This document shows, piece after piece, positions 19,916 to 28,380 of a stretch of DNA of 33,063 nt. This stretch comes from Zygophlyctis sp. KS116 (taxonomy: Eukaryota > Chytridiomycota), in assembly GCA_054661495.1 (NCBI GenBank), contig BAAFSQ010000100.1, positions 1-33,063 of the forward strand. The letters are read 5' to 3'. The number at the start of each line of letters is the position of its first letter. Positions within the stretch are counted from its first letter, which is position 1. The notes beneath the pieces are model-generated. The model had not been told where the DNA came from. It ran no database searches and saw only the letters and a list, made by a program, of their open reading frames with translations. The position numbers were made by a program, and so were the translations under genes.

Positions 19916-20062
19916 GCATGTGTTGTTAATGGCTGGTTGAATGCATTACGGATCAATGTTCACTCGCTTTCACTGGTTACATAGACTAGAATGTAGTCTA
20001 GACTCTACCAGCCTCTCGGACTCGACTCGGGCTTATCACGTCGCGCGTGTAAATCCCTTGGA

Positions 20063-21746
20063 ATGAAATTATTGACAGTTGCCGTTACTTTGCTAGCAGC
20101 TATTGAGGCTACGCCGTTCTTGAAATATCAAAATGATCCTGCCGTATGGCCGATTAAAAGTGAATCAAAGACGCCTGCTACTGCGATAATTCACAAGGAA
20201 AATAGTGATTGGAGTATCTACTCTCATGCTTCTTTTCCGGGATATTCAGTACGAGTAAGAAATAAAGAATCAAAATTATGCGATAGCAGTGTCAAGCAGG
20301 TATATTATTATTATTACTGATTTATAGAAAGTTGGTTATTTGGATGCAGAAGGCAAACATTTCTTCTTTTGGTTTTTTGAATCGCGAGCCAATCCTCAAG
20401 ATGATCCACTTATTTTATGGCTAAATGGAGGGCCTGGATGCTCTAGTTTAACTGGTCTCTTGATGGAATTAGGACCTTGTAGGGTAAATCCTAAAGGAAA
20501 CGGAACGACTTTCAATCCCTACTCTTGGAACACGGTATCTTGTCCAAAATAATTTTTTATAGAATGCAAATGTTATTTTTCTAGATCAGCCAGTAGAAGT
20601 TGGATTTTCTTATGCTGATGATAAGAAATTTCCTACTAACTCAGTAGATGGTATGATATTTTTCAATTTTTAAAATTTAAGCTGCTAAAGATGTCTATGT
20701 TTTTCTACAAATCTTTCTGAATAAATGGTCTGAATTTGCAGATAATGACTTTCATGTAACTGGGGAATCTTATGCAGGACATTATATACCAGCAATAGGT
20801 AAAGAAATATCTGATGCCAATAAACGGCATAAACAGAATGCATTTATTATTCCAATTAAACTAACTTCTTTGGCTATTGGAAATGGTTTGACAGATCCTT
20901 ATAATCAGTATGGTTCTTATCCTGATATGGCCTGTGATGAAAAATGTAACCTTTCTAAAGTTTATAAATAGATGGACCTTTCTTGGAAGAAGAACAGTGT
21001 GACAAAATGCGAAAACAGTTTCCTTCTTGTCAAAGACTTATTGGGTCTTGCTATGATAAGGGATCTGTATTTTCCTGCGTGTAAACATTTTTATTTGATA
21101 GGAATAGGCCATCTGCAATGTACTGCAACAACGTTATGATCAGTCCTTTCCAAAAGACAGGAAGAAACGTGTATGATGTTAGAAAGACTTGTGATGTTTC
21201 CAAAAATCCATTGTGTTATGAAATTGCCAATGATATTGAAGCTTATTTGAATGATCCTGCTATTCAAACAGAACTTGGTGTTGATAGAAAATATAAAGGA
21301 TGTGATATGAATATCAACTTGAAGTTTTTACTTGCTGGTATATAATTCTATGGTAATAATTAGGCGATTGGATGAAGCCATATGTTCGGGACTTGCCTCC
21401 TCTTTTGCAAGAAGGAGTAAGGGTTCTCATATATGCTGGTATTAATAATGATGAATAATCAATAGGTGATGCTGACTATATTTGCAACTGGAAAGGTAAC
21501 AAAAAATGGGTGCATGAATTGGAATGGAAATACAAGAAAAACTTCAATTCGGCAAATGATACCGCGTGGGTTTCCGAAATAACAGGAAGACCACTCGGAG
21601 AACTGAAGTCATACAAAAACTTTGCGTTTCTCAGAGTATTTGAAGCAGGTCATATGGTTCCATACGACCAGGTAATCAATCTTGTTGACTAATTATAGCC
21701 TGAACACGCAAATGAATTTATAAACTGGTGGCTCAAAAAGCAATAA
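20063..21746 (+). CDS. Serine carboxypeptidase (carboxypeptidase Y-like, S10)
   Basis: Nine exons: 20063-20299, 20328-20534, 20563-20650, 20682-20945, 20972-21080, 21108-21337, 21364-21438, 21466-21671 and 21699-21746 (introns of 26-31 nt); 487 aa. An N-terminal signal peptide is followed by a short propeptide-like region. The oxyanion motif is N-G-G-P-G-C-S-S. Catalytic residues are Ser207 in G-E-S-Y-A-G, Asp405 in Y-A-G-D-A-D and His466 in A-G-H-M-V-P. Y-C-N-N and I-C-N-W match yeast CPY closely, as do the conserved cysteines. These enzymes release C-terminal residues from peptides in the vacuole or outside the cell. All eight introns fall at joins that restore the family sequence. It is the most intron-dense complete gene of the window. 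Confidence 0.94.
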
Positions 21747-21799
21747 ACCGGGAATAAATAGAAAATAAATACCGATATTCGCAGTAAATCTTTAATGTT

Positions 21800-23234
21800 C
21801 TAATGAATCCCTTGTCCTCTTGTTTCTAATGGTAAAAATATCATGAGACATCCAACAATAACTAAAATTGTTGATGAAACATGCAAAGTAATGTATAAAT
21901 TTTCTTCGATCAATCGCCCAGAGATAACTGGAGCAATTGCTCCACCAATACGTCCAAGGGAAGAAGAAAGTCCAAAGCCAATCGTTCTTAATGCTGTCGG
22001 ATAAACCTCAGTAGTGTACGTATAGAGCGTGCCCCACATGCAGTTTCCCAAGAATTGAAAGATACATGACACAATCCACTGACTACGAGAGGAAGAATCA
22101 AGGGTAAATAGATATAAGCAGCACGATGATCCTAGAGTTGATAAGCATAGTACCCATTTTCTTCCCAACCTGGAATCAACAAGAAAAGAAATCAAAATCG
22201 TCCCTGGTATTCCGCCTAATTTTTATTTATAACAGTCATACAGAGAGATACAATTAAATAATGCCAGTAAGTTTCATCTACACTAAGCTTTGCTCCGTTT
22301 TTGAGAAAAACAGTCAAAAAGCTACCAAACATCCCGAAACCAATTGAAGTTCCCATCCATATAAGAGATAGCAAGATTGCAGTTCTAACCAAGGATAGAT
22401 TCCATTCTTTTGAATTCCAAAAATCAAGCCAATTATTATCAGTTGAATAATCTTCAAGATCATCATCAAAATCATCCACTTCTAAATTGATCATTTTACC
22501 ATTTTGTACTCCCATCTGAGTTAAAACATGAACTGTATCTTGTATTCTTCCTTTTGAAAGCAACCATCTTGGAGTTTCATGTAATTTAAACATGATTCGG
22601 ACCAGTAAAGAAAGCAATGAAAACGTGCTAACTGCAAACAACAAATATCGCCAACCTCCACAATCAGCACTTGATAAACATTCATATTTAGGAATAATCA
22701 TCCAAGCCAGCCAAGTACCAAAAGCTCCTGCAAAAGACCAAAATATCTAAATTTAATATTTTTCAAAATTACCGTAAGTAGCACTAGTAAATACTGATAT
22801 TTTGAAGCAATTGATTCAATAAAGAGACTTGAGTCAACAGGAACATTTCCTCCCACTCCAATACCAATAAATACAAAACAAACACAAATTATAGCAAACG
22901 AGTTACTTAATGCACTCAATATTCCAAATATTGGTGGTAGAACAAAGCTCAGATAGAAGCAAGGGACTCTGCCGACCCTGTTAGCCAGCAGTCCAAAGCC
23001 GATTGATCCAAAGATCATCCCAGAGACAATGCATGATGCAACTGCAGAAACCTTACTAGGAGCCAGACTAAACTCTACTGATAATGGGATTAAAATGGAA
23101 GATGGAATAGAAAACCATAATGAATCAGCCATATAACCCAATCCACATGTTATAAACAGAAAGATTTGATAATATCCAAAACCAATGTCTTGTAATGTCT
23201 GATCTACCAAATCATCTGTGGACATTTCACTCAT
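21800..23234 (-). CDS. MFS transporter, SV2/SVOP-like
   Basis: Three exons on the minus strand: 23234-22773, 22746-22242 and 22215-21800 (introns of 26 and 26 nt); 460 aa with about 12 membrane helices. The N-terminal G-F-G-Y-Y-Q and G-Y-M-A-D segments, the G-x-G-V-G-G-N-V-P-V-D motif in helix 4, and G-R-K-type loops (V-G-R-V-P, L-G-R-K-W) between helices 2-3 and 8-9 fit the SV2/SVOP branch of the sugar-transporter superfamily. The large cytosolic loop after helix 6 is acidic (D-D-D-L-E-D). The E-V-Y-P-T-A-L-R motif after helix 10 is typical. The substrate cannot be told; relatives carry organic ions or small acids. The 3' end is 53 bp from the convergent carboxypeptidase gene. Confidence 0.88.
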
Positions 23235-23609
23235 AAGGGCTGACGGTGAATTATACGCTAATTAAATCTTAATAATATAAGATGAAGATCTAAAGGATCT
23301 CAAACAAGATAAGAGGGATTGTATTGAAATCATCAAACAATCGGCAAAAGAAGAACCGGAATTATACTCTGGGACTTTTAATGATTCAGATGATAACTGG
23401 ACCCCAAGTGTAATAGGAATAGATACTACTTACAGAGATTGGGCTACTTTTCATTCGGATGACTCTAACAATCACTCTAACAATTCAAACAGTCTTTGCT
23501 TGTGTTGAAGCAAATGCCCCCGATCTGCAATCTCAATCGCAGATCAGGGATCTTATAGTATTTTATAAAGTGATTAATTCCTAATAAGACTTACTTAAAA
23601 AAATTGAAA
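23235..23609. other. 375-bp intergenic stretch with an ATG-less open frame
   Basis: Between the divergent MFS and Thr/Pro-rich genes. It holds a 75-codon open frame on the plus strand (23281-23508) described separately, then AT-rich sequence. No RNA gene or clear repeat is seen. Confidence 0.5.
23281..23508 (+). pseudogene. Acidic open frame without start codon (exon or gene remnant)
   Basis: 75 sense codons, preceded directly by a stop (23278-23280) and closed by TGA. The product is acidic and hydrophilic with a helical first third (Asp/Lys/Leu-rich), then Ser/Asp/Asn-rich sequence ending in Cys-Leu-Cys. It contains no Met. An ATG exists one base out of frame at 23282, so the frame could be a 5'-frameshifted remnant. 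It could also be a 3' exon after the AG at 23280-23281, but no upstream exon is visible. No family recognised. Confidence 0.3.
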
Positions 23610-24183
23610 ATGTTGTTTTTCATCTTCTACATTTCTCTAGTGTCTTCATTATATGGTAATAGTTTTTATTTTATAATGAATAGTTCGGCAATTAGAAACA
23701 AGTTCGCCTCTTCCGCCAGTTGATCCGCCAGTTACAGACCCATCGGTTTCACCAACTGTTACCACAACGACAACAAGTACTACTACTACATCTCCTCCAC
23801 CTCCAACAACAACAACAACGATCCCCCCAACAATCACTTCAACAACCAATACTCCTTCAAGTACGACCATAACTTCCACCTTAACTAATCCGACCACTTC
23901 AAGTACTAGCACCAATATTCAATCACCAATTGTGACTCCATCTGGAACTGGTTCAACTTATACTTTAACTAGCATCAGTACGAATAAGCCAAACGCCACT
24001 TCAACCAATAGTCCTGAATCTGTTGAATCATCAGGCTCTTCTTCGAGTAATAAAGGTGGGATAATAGCTGGTGTTGTAGTGGGAGTTTGTGTTCTTTTAT
24101 CATTAATCTTATTGGCAGGTCTCAAATTCTGGAAGCCAAAAGGAATGTTGAAGGAGCGATTTGAATCTTCAAGGGAGTTTTAA
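23610..24183 (+). CDS. Thr/Pro-rich single-pass membrane protein (family member A)
   Basis: Exon 1 is 23610-23655 and exon 2 is 23684-24183, with a 28-nt phase-1 intron inside the signal peptide region; 181 aa. A short hydrophobic leader is followed by about 100 residues of Thr/Pro/Ser-rich mucin-like stalk, probably heavily O-glycosylated. One membrane helix (G-I-I-A-G-V-V-V-G-V-C-V-L-L) and a short basic tail (K-P-K-G-M-L-K-E-R) follow. It is a type I surface protein by layout; wall-stress sensors and adhesins look similar, but no ligand domain such as WSC is present. It lacks the C-terminal G-Y-x-A-D-x-F motif of members B and E. Confidence 0.7.
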
Positions 24184-24382
24184 TCTGATTTTTAAAAAAA
24201 TAATACATGATCAATTATTATTGAATAAGATGGAAAACTGGAAAATAATATTTTACCTACTATAGTAATTGTAATAAATTAGACTATTATTCTGGATTCA
24301 TAAAGCGGCACAACACTGTCACGGGGTATCGCCGCAATCTTTATATATCTTTTTCATTTCTAAAAATAGTATAAGAAATAAT

Positions 24383-25083
24383 ATGCAACTCATTTCCAAA
24401 CTCTTCATTATTAGTTATCGTAAGTGTTTCTAATGTTTTAATTGATAGTTATATTCGATAGTTCTCAACAGCCAAAGGGGACCAGGCCTTCCCCATCTCC
24501 GCCAGAATCTCCTCCTCCAGTCTCTGTGTCGCCAGCATCTCCTCCTCCAGTCTCTCCTCCTCCAGAAACATCACCGGTTATAATAAGGCCATCTCCATCT
24601 CCTCCGTCTCCGTCTCCATCTCCTCCTCTCCCATCACCGGTTATTCCATCTCCAACAGATCCTTCTGATGAACCGGGGACCACTTTCATTATTGTTACCG
24701 ACAACGACGGAAGTTCACCAGTTGTTAGAACTGTAATACTCCCACAATCTACTCCAACTTCTAAAGTAAATAATACAGCCTCGAAAAGCTCTTCTGAAGC
24801 CAGTAATTCTTCCAATGTGGCATTGGGAGCTGGTTTAGCAGTTGGAATTCTGTGTCTAGCGATACTTGGAATTTGGATTTTCAAAAAGCAAGTTTCTAAA
24901 TCGGAAGAGTTTAAGAATAGACTCAACAGACCGGGATCACCGCCACCTGCTGCTTATGAGAAAAGTATTCCTTCGAATGGGAGTGCAGAATTGGAACGAC
25001 AGCAACCATTTGGAGGATATGATGCGGACTCTTTTGAATATAACGCTAATCCAGAAGGCAAACCGAAATATGCACTATTTTAG
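24383..25083 (+). CDS. Pro/Ser-rich single-pass membrane protein (family member B)
   Basis: Exon 1 is 24383-24419 and exon 2 is 24449-25083, with a 29-nt phase-1 intron in the leader; 223 aa. After the signal peptide come about 60 residues of extensin/pherophorin-like Ser-Pro and Pro-Pro-Pro-Val repeats. A short non-repetitive stretch, a Ser/Asn-rich linker and one membrane helix (V-A-L-G-A-G-L-A-V-G-I-L-C-L-A-I-L-G-I) follow. The cytosolic tail of about 60 residues contains G-Y-D-A-D-S-F-E-Y. The tail motif is shared with member E. Possible roles are cell-wall attachment or adhesion; this is inferred from composition only. Confidence 0.72.
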
Positions 25084-25248
25084 TGAATCAATAAATTCTC
25101 TCAACTTGAAATTCTTAATGATCCATTGAGGACAAACAATCCATTGAGTAATAAACTAGACGTTTAAACATTATGAGACTTATCCTGAGAAACTTAATTA
25201 TGGATTATCATGCGACTTTCAGCATGAACAAGCTGCTTTTGATACAAA

Positions 25249-26310
25249 ATGATGCAGGAGTTAAACAAGTGGAACAATGCTAAATGGAAATATTGGACTT
25301 TGACTATTAAAGATTGTAATTGGAAACCTCCTGGAAGAATTGAAAAACTCTCAAATATAAAATATATCAGAGGACAGCTAGAGTTTTCTAAAAGTCAATA
25401 TCTTTACTGGAAAATTGCCATTCAATATTTTGAGCCAACTAGTGTCTCTAACGTAAGAGATCAGTTTTCAAAGGAAGCGCATGTAGAACCCATATATTCG
25501 CAAACTGAATGGAATTATGTCTGGAATGAAAATTCTTTATGTAAGGGGACTCGATTTGAATTGGGTGATAATTCGGACATGATGAATACAATTTCTGCAA
25601 GAAAGTCAGGATCAGAAGTAAATCCATTTGTGGTTGAAACTCAACAAAAATTAGATATCAATGATTTGGAAAAAAAACTGATAAATATAGCAGAAAATCT
25701 ATACTTTCTTCCAAATGAATTCTTGGAAATATTGTGGAATATTGTTCAAAATGTAGAAATTGATGAAGTAATCGATGCAACAAATTTGAAAGATTTTGAT
25801 AAACTATTGGGTGTAGAATCACCAAATATGATTGATCCTTTAAAAACAAATTTTGAAATTCCAAAGAATCAAGGAAAAGATCAGGATATTCAAGAGCTTG
25901 AAAAATTGGTTCAATTAATTCATTCAACAAATTTAGAAGATTATGATGAATTTCTGGAAATGGAATCTCAAGATATTGCAAAGTCTTTAGGGCTGGTGAC
26001 TCCTCCTTCAAAGAGAACCATTGGTTTTCCTAAAAATCACGGAAAGAAATGGCAGGTTATAGATATTGAAGATTTGGATAAGGATTTAAAATCAGATTTT
26101 ACTCTTGAAGAAATTGCTCAAAAATTAAATCGGACAAAGAAATCAATTCAAATTAAAACTTGTGAATGTGCAATCAGATTAATCAATAGTGGAGTTTGTC
26201 CTGAAAGGGTGATTCAGCTTTACAAGAATAAGGTTGACATGAAAATGCTAATCGACCATCTGGTATACAGAAATTTAAGTACAAGTAATAAAAGACCAAA
26301 AACAAAATGA
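25249..26310 (+). CDS. Degenerate CRESS Rep-like domain protein with C-terminal helix-turn-helix
   Basis: Intron-free, 353 aa, same strand between members B and D of the membrane-protein family. Residues about 13-106 resemble the N-terminal HUH endonuclease domain of Rep proteins of CRESS (circular ssDNA) viruses and their fungal genomic relatives: motif I-like W-T-L-T-I (16-20), K-P-P-G, I-R-G-Q-L-E (40-45), and G-T-R-F-E-L-G (100-106). Catalytic positions are damaged: the motif II His is Tyr53 (Y-W-K in place of the usual H-W-Q type) and the motif III Lys is Asn93 (Tyr90 is kept). There is no SF3 helicase or Walker A. The middle holds two diverged repeats around T-N-L-x-D-x-D and P-K-N-x-G-K. 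Residues 282-326 look like a helix-turn-helix of the E-I-A-x-K-L-N-R-T type common in giant-virus and plant proteins. The absence of stops suggests a retained host protein, perhaps DNA binding. Confidence 0.6.
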   Translation: MMQELNKWNNAKWKYWTLTIKDCNWKPPGRIEKLSNIKYIRGQLEFSKSQYLYWKIAIQYFEPTSVSNVRDQFSKEAHVEPIYSQTEWNYVWNENSLCKGTRFELGDNSDMMNTISARKSGSEVNPFVVETQQKLDINDLEKKLINIAENLYFLPNEFLEILWNIVQNVEIDEVIDATNLKDFDKLLGVESPNMIDPLKTNFEIPKNQGKDQDIQELEKLVQLIHSTNLEDYDEFLEMESQDIAKSLGLVTPPSKRTIGFPKNHGKKWQVIDIEDLDKDLKSDFTLEEIAQKLNRTKKSIQIKTCECAIRLINSGVCPERVIQLYKNKVDMKMLIDHLVYRNLSTSNKRPKTK

Positions 26311-26429
26311 TTTAAGTTTTGTATTTAAATCTAAATTTGTGAACTAATTAGTCTCATGTCCGAATACTAAATCAGTAGAAAATTATTTAACCTGAAAGAG
26401 AAATTTCTCTATCAGCTCATTGTCGGGTG

Positions 26430-26592
26430 GTGAAATAAATGCCCGATGAGAACAATGCAACATTTAAGAAAAAAACAAAATGAAATGGATCATCATTCTC
26501 ATTAGCTTTTGTAAGATTATCAACATAAAATTAATTATAGTTGTTCTGATAGTTGTTGGCCAAGCAAATAACACTAGTGTTGCGCCTCCACA
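26430..26592 (+). repeat. Direct duplication, copy 1 (promoter, signal peptide and intron of member D)
   Basis: About 163 bp nearly identical to 27463-27625 (offset 1033; a handful of substitutions). It starts 50 bp before the ATG with GTGAAATAAATGCCCGATG and ends in the first codons of the Pro-rich stalk. Confidence 0.85.
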
Positions 26593-26837
26593 AGCTACAT
26601 CAAACAGCACACCATCCCCAAAGGTAATGATGAATCTTGTCGGACTTAGAACCTCACCATCAAACAATACCGCAACATCATCATCGCCAAATGCACCAAG
26701 TCCTTTGGTCTGGGGCATTATCATTGGAGTGGGCATACTTCATTTCTGTTGCGATCATACTGTTTAGAAAATATTCTAACAGGATATCGCAAGAGGGTCG
26801 GGTTACATCTGTTAGGCTCCTATCAGAGCTAAATTAA
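26480..26837 (+). pseudogene. Frameshifted Pro/Ser-rich membrane protein (family member D)
   Basis: Exon 1 is 26480-26510, a 30-nt phase-1 intron is at 26511-26540 and exon 2 starts at 26541; the leader is nearly identical to member E. The stalk is short and Ser/Thr/Asn-rich. In the membrane helix, after G-I-I-I-G-V-G, the reading frame is lost: the original frame stops at 26767, while the frame one base over continues the hydrophobic helix (F-I-S-V-A-I-I-L-F), the basic stop-transfer residues R-K and a tail to 26837. A single-base indel near 26738-26745 explains this. It is either a young pseudogene or a sequencing error. Confidence 0.6.
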
Positions 26838-26858
26838 TATAGGAATTTAATAGTAAGT

Positions 26859-26893
26859 GGGCGTATTCGGCGAAAAAAACGCACGCTCGAACT
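26859..26893 (+). repeat. Inverted repeat arm 1
   Basis: GC-rich for this region. It matches the reverse complement of 27284-27320 with a few mismatches and short gaps; shared cores are TTCGGCGAA and ACGCTCGAACT. The arms enclose about 390 bp. Confidence 0.75.
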
Positions 26894-27063
26894 GATTACG
26901 ATGTACAAATTTGAGCCATGAGTGCTTCCAATGATTAAAGAACAGCTCTGACAGACCGCATTACAGCCCAAAAAAGTGATGAAAATATTGATTTGACAGA
27001 GGAAATTCTTAAACTGAATAACTTGTAGTTTTCTCAAAGAAGGAAGTATATATAGCTGAATTT

Positions 27064-27246
27064 ATGCTCATAGATGTTTTCGAGGGAAGAGATATGATCG
27101 GACTTAGAAGTGGGAATGGTTCGGTGAATGATAGAACAATTGGGGCAGCAGCTTGGGGAAATCTTAAACGTTCTGAACAAAAAGAATGGGAACAAAAGGA
27201 ATTATTTTATAACTTATTGGTAGAAGAAGTAGCTATGATTCATTAA
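27064..27246 (+). CDS. Small HMG-box-like frame inside the inverted repeat
   Basis: 60 aa. Residues about 23-53 have the pattern of helices 2-3 of an HMG box (I-G-A-A-A-W-G-N-L followed by a charged helix E-Q-K-E-W-E-Q-K). Helix 1 of such a box is not visible. The frame follows a TATATATAG that could be a TATA box or an intron acceptor, but no compatible upstream exon was found. It may be a fragment or a chance frame. Confidence 0.35.
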   Translation: MLIDVFEGRDMIGLRSGNGSVNDRTIGAAAWGNLKRSEQKEWEQKELFYNLLVEEVAMIH

Positions 27247-27283
27247 ATTTCATACATCTCCAATACACACAAAATCATGGGTT

Positions 27284-27320
27284 AGTTCGAGCGTCACATT
27301 TTATTCGCCGAAATCCGCCC
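27284..27320 (-). repeat. Inverted repeat arm 2
   Basis: Partner of 26859-26893. No convincing target-site duplication is seen outside the arms (AAGT on one side, TTGA on the other), so a transposon origin is not proven. Confidence 0.75.
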
Positions 27321-27462
27321 TTGACTGGGGTTTTTGGTTTTTGTTGTGGTTCCTATATATTCAAATGTATAAATAAGATGGTTGTTATCGTATTTGAAAC
27401 TTTTCATCTTAAGCCTATTTTAAATTCATGATGAAAAATTCAACCAACGGATGCATTGTTTA

Positions 27463-27625
27463 GTGAAATAAATGCCCGATGAGAACAATGCAACATCTAA
27501 AAAATAAACAAAATGAAATGGATCATCATTCTCATTAGCTTTTGTAAGATCATCAACATAAAATTAATTATAGTCACTTTGATAGTTGTTGGCCAAGGAA
27601 ATAACACTAGTGTTGCGCCTCCACA
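27463..27625 (+). repeat. Direct duplication, copy 2 (promoter, signal peptide and intron of member E)
   Basis: Partner of 26430-26592, same orientation. The duplicated leader includes the 30-nt intron with two or three substitutions. Confidence 0.85.
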
Positions 27626-28283
27626 AACTTCACCTCCACCAGCAACCTCCAGCCCGCCTCAACCACCACCTCCTCCTCCGCCTCCACCAACATCATCCAT
27701 TCAACCACCTCCTCCTCCGCCTCCACCAACATCATCCATTCAACCACCTCCTCCTCCGCCCCCACCAACATCATCCATTCAACCACCACCTCCTCCGCCT
27801 CCACCAACATCATCCAACCCTCCACCGACATCTGCTCCACGACCTTCTTCAACTCCTGCCTCCAGTCGGACGAATTCTGGTCAACAGGGTACTACTACTA
27901 TGACTGATTTAACAACTTCTACAACTTCTACAACTTCACCATCTTCAACATCAAACCAAGCCTCATCATCGTCATCAAATGCTTTGATCGTGGGAATTTC
28001 AATCGGATTAGTTTTACTTGTCCTAGCAGTTGTTGGAATTATGATTTTTAGAAATGGAATGAATGGATTATCTAAAGCTGGTAATGATTCTGAATCTCAA
28101 GGCCATGAATTGACTCCAGTACAGTACCAGCGTCAACAGGCGTCAACACCGATAAGAGAAGGCAGTTTTCAGTCTCAACCCGCACAGACACCACCGAATG
28201 GTTATAATGCTGATTATTTTGATTCACAAGGAAATTTCAGTTATGATTCACCTCGAGCTAGAAATACTGGCGCATATTTATGA
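27513..28283 (+). CDS. Poly-proline single-pass membrane protein (family member E)
   Basis: Exon 1 is 27513-27543 and exon 2 is 27574-28283 with a 30-nt phase-1 intron, 246 aa. The intron is a multiple of three without a stop, so an unspliced 256-aa frame also exists. Splicing gives a clean signal peptide and matches the intron position of members A and B. The stalk has four blocks of eight or nine prolines followed by T-S-S, then a Ser/Thr-rich region. One membrane helix (A-L-I-V-G-I-S-I-G-L-V-L-L-V-L) and a cytosolic tail of about 80 residues with G-Y-N-A-D-Y-F follow. The rigid polyproline stalk suggests that it spans a cell wall. Function unknown. Confidence 0.75.
   Translation: MKWIIILISFCKIINIKLIIVTLIVVGQGNNTSVAPPQTSPPPATSSPPQPPPPPPPPPTSSIQPPPPPPPPTSSIQPPPPPPPPTSSIQPPPPPPPPTSSNPPPTSAPRPSSTPASSRTNSGQQGTTTMTDLTTSTTSTTSPSSTSNQASSSSSNALIVGISIGLVLLVLAVVGIMIFRNGMNGLSKAGNDSESQGHELTPVQYQRQQASTPIREGSFQSQPAQTPPNGYNADYFDSQGNFSYDSPRARNTGAYL
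27660..27818 (+). repeat. 39-bp tandem repeat encoding poly-Pro blocks
   Basis: The core CATCATCCATTCAACCACC recurs at 27691, 27730 and 27769 with 39-bp spacing. Each unit encodes eight prolines plus Thr-Ser-Ser-Ile-Gln. A fourth unit has changed its end (Ser-Asn-Pro). Confidence 0.9.
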
Positions 28284-28380
28284 TCAGCTACTTTAACTAT
28301 TAAATAAATTTTCTGATAACAATGATATTATTATTTCTAGTGCATTGGCGGATGTATTCATTATTGTCCAGAAGGGTTTA

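Noticed and set aside
21081-21101. 21-nt intron in the carboxypeptidase gene
   Set aside because: The 27-nt version ending at 21107 restores the conserved C-V-P-x-x-x-Y-C-N-N segment; the 21-nt form adds two residues.
23649-23915. Val/Gly-rich minus-strand frame
   Set aside because: Antisense of the Thr/Pro-rich stalk; low-complexity coding sequence creates long open frames on the other strand.
24305-24335. GC-rich hairpin candidate (GCGGC..GCCGC) between members A and B
   Set aside because: The stem is only five pairs with a long loop; too weak to call a regulatory structure.
24465-24926. Gly/Asp-rich minus-strand frame
   Set aside because: Antisense of the Ser-Pro repeat region of member B.
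26605-26640. Possible second 26-nt intron in member D
   Set aside because: Removing it puts the rest into a third frame with no membrane helix, so it does not explain the frameshift.
27660-27818. CRISPR-like regular repeat
   Set aside because: The units are contiguous coding repeats without spacers, in a eukaryotic gene.
27586-27903. His/Leu/Pro-rich frame and an antisense Glu/Val-rich frame over the poly-Pro repeats
   Set aside because: Both are alternative readings of the 39-bp repeat array of member E.
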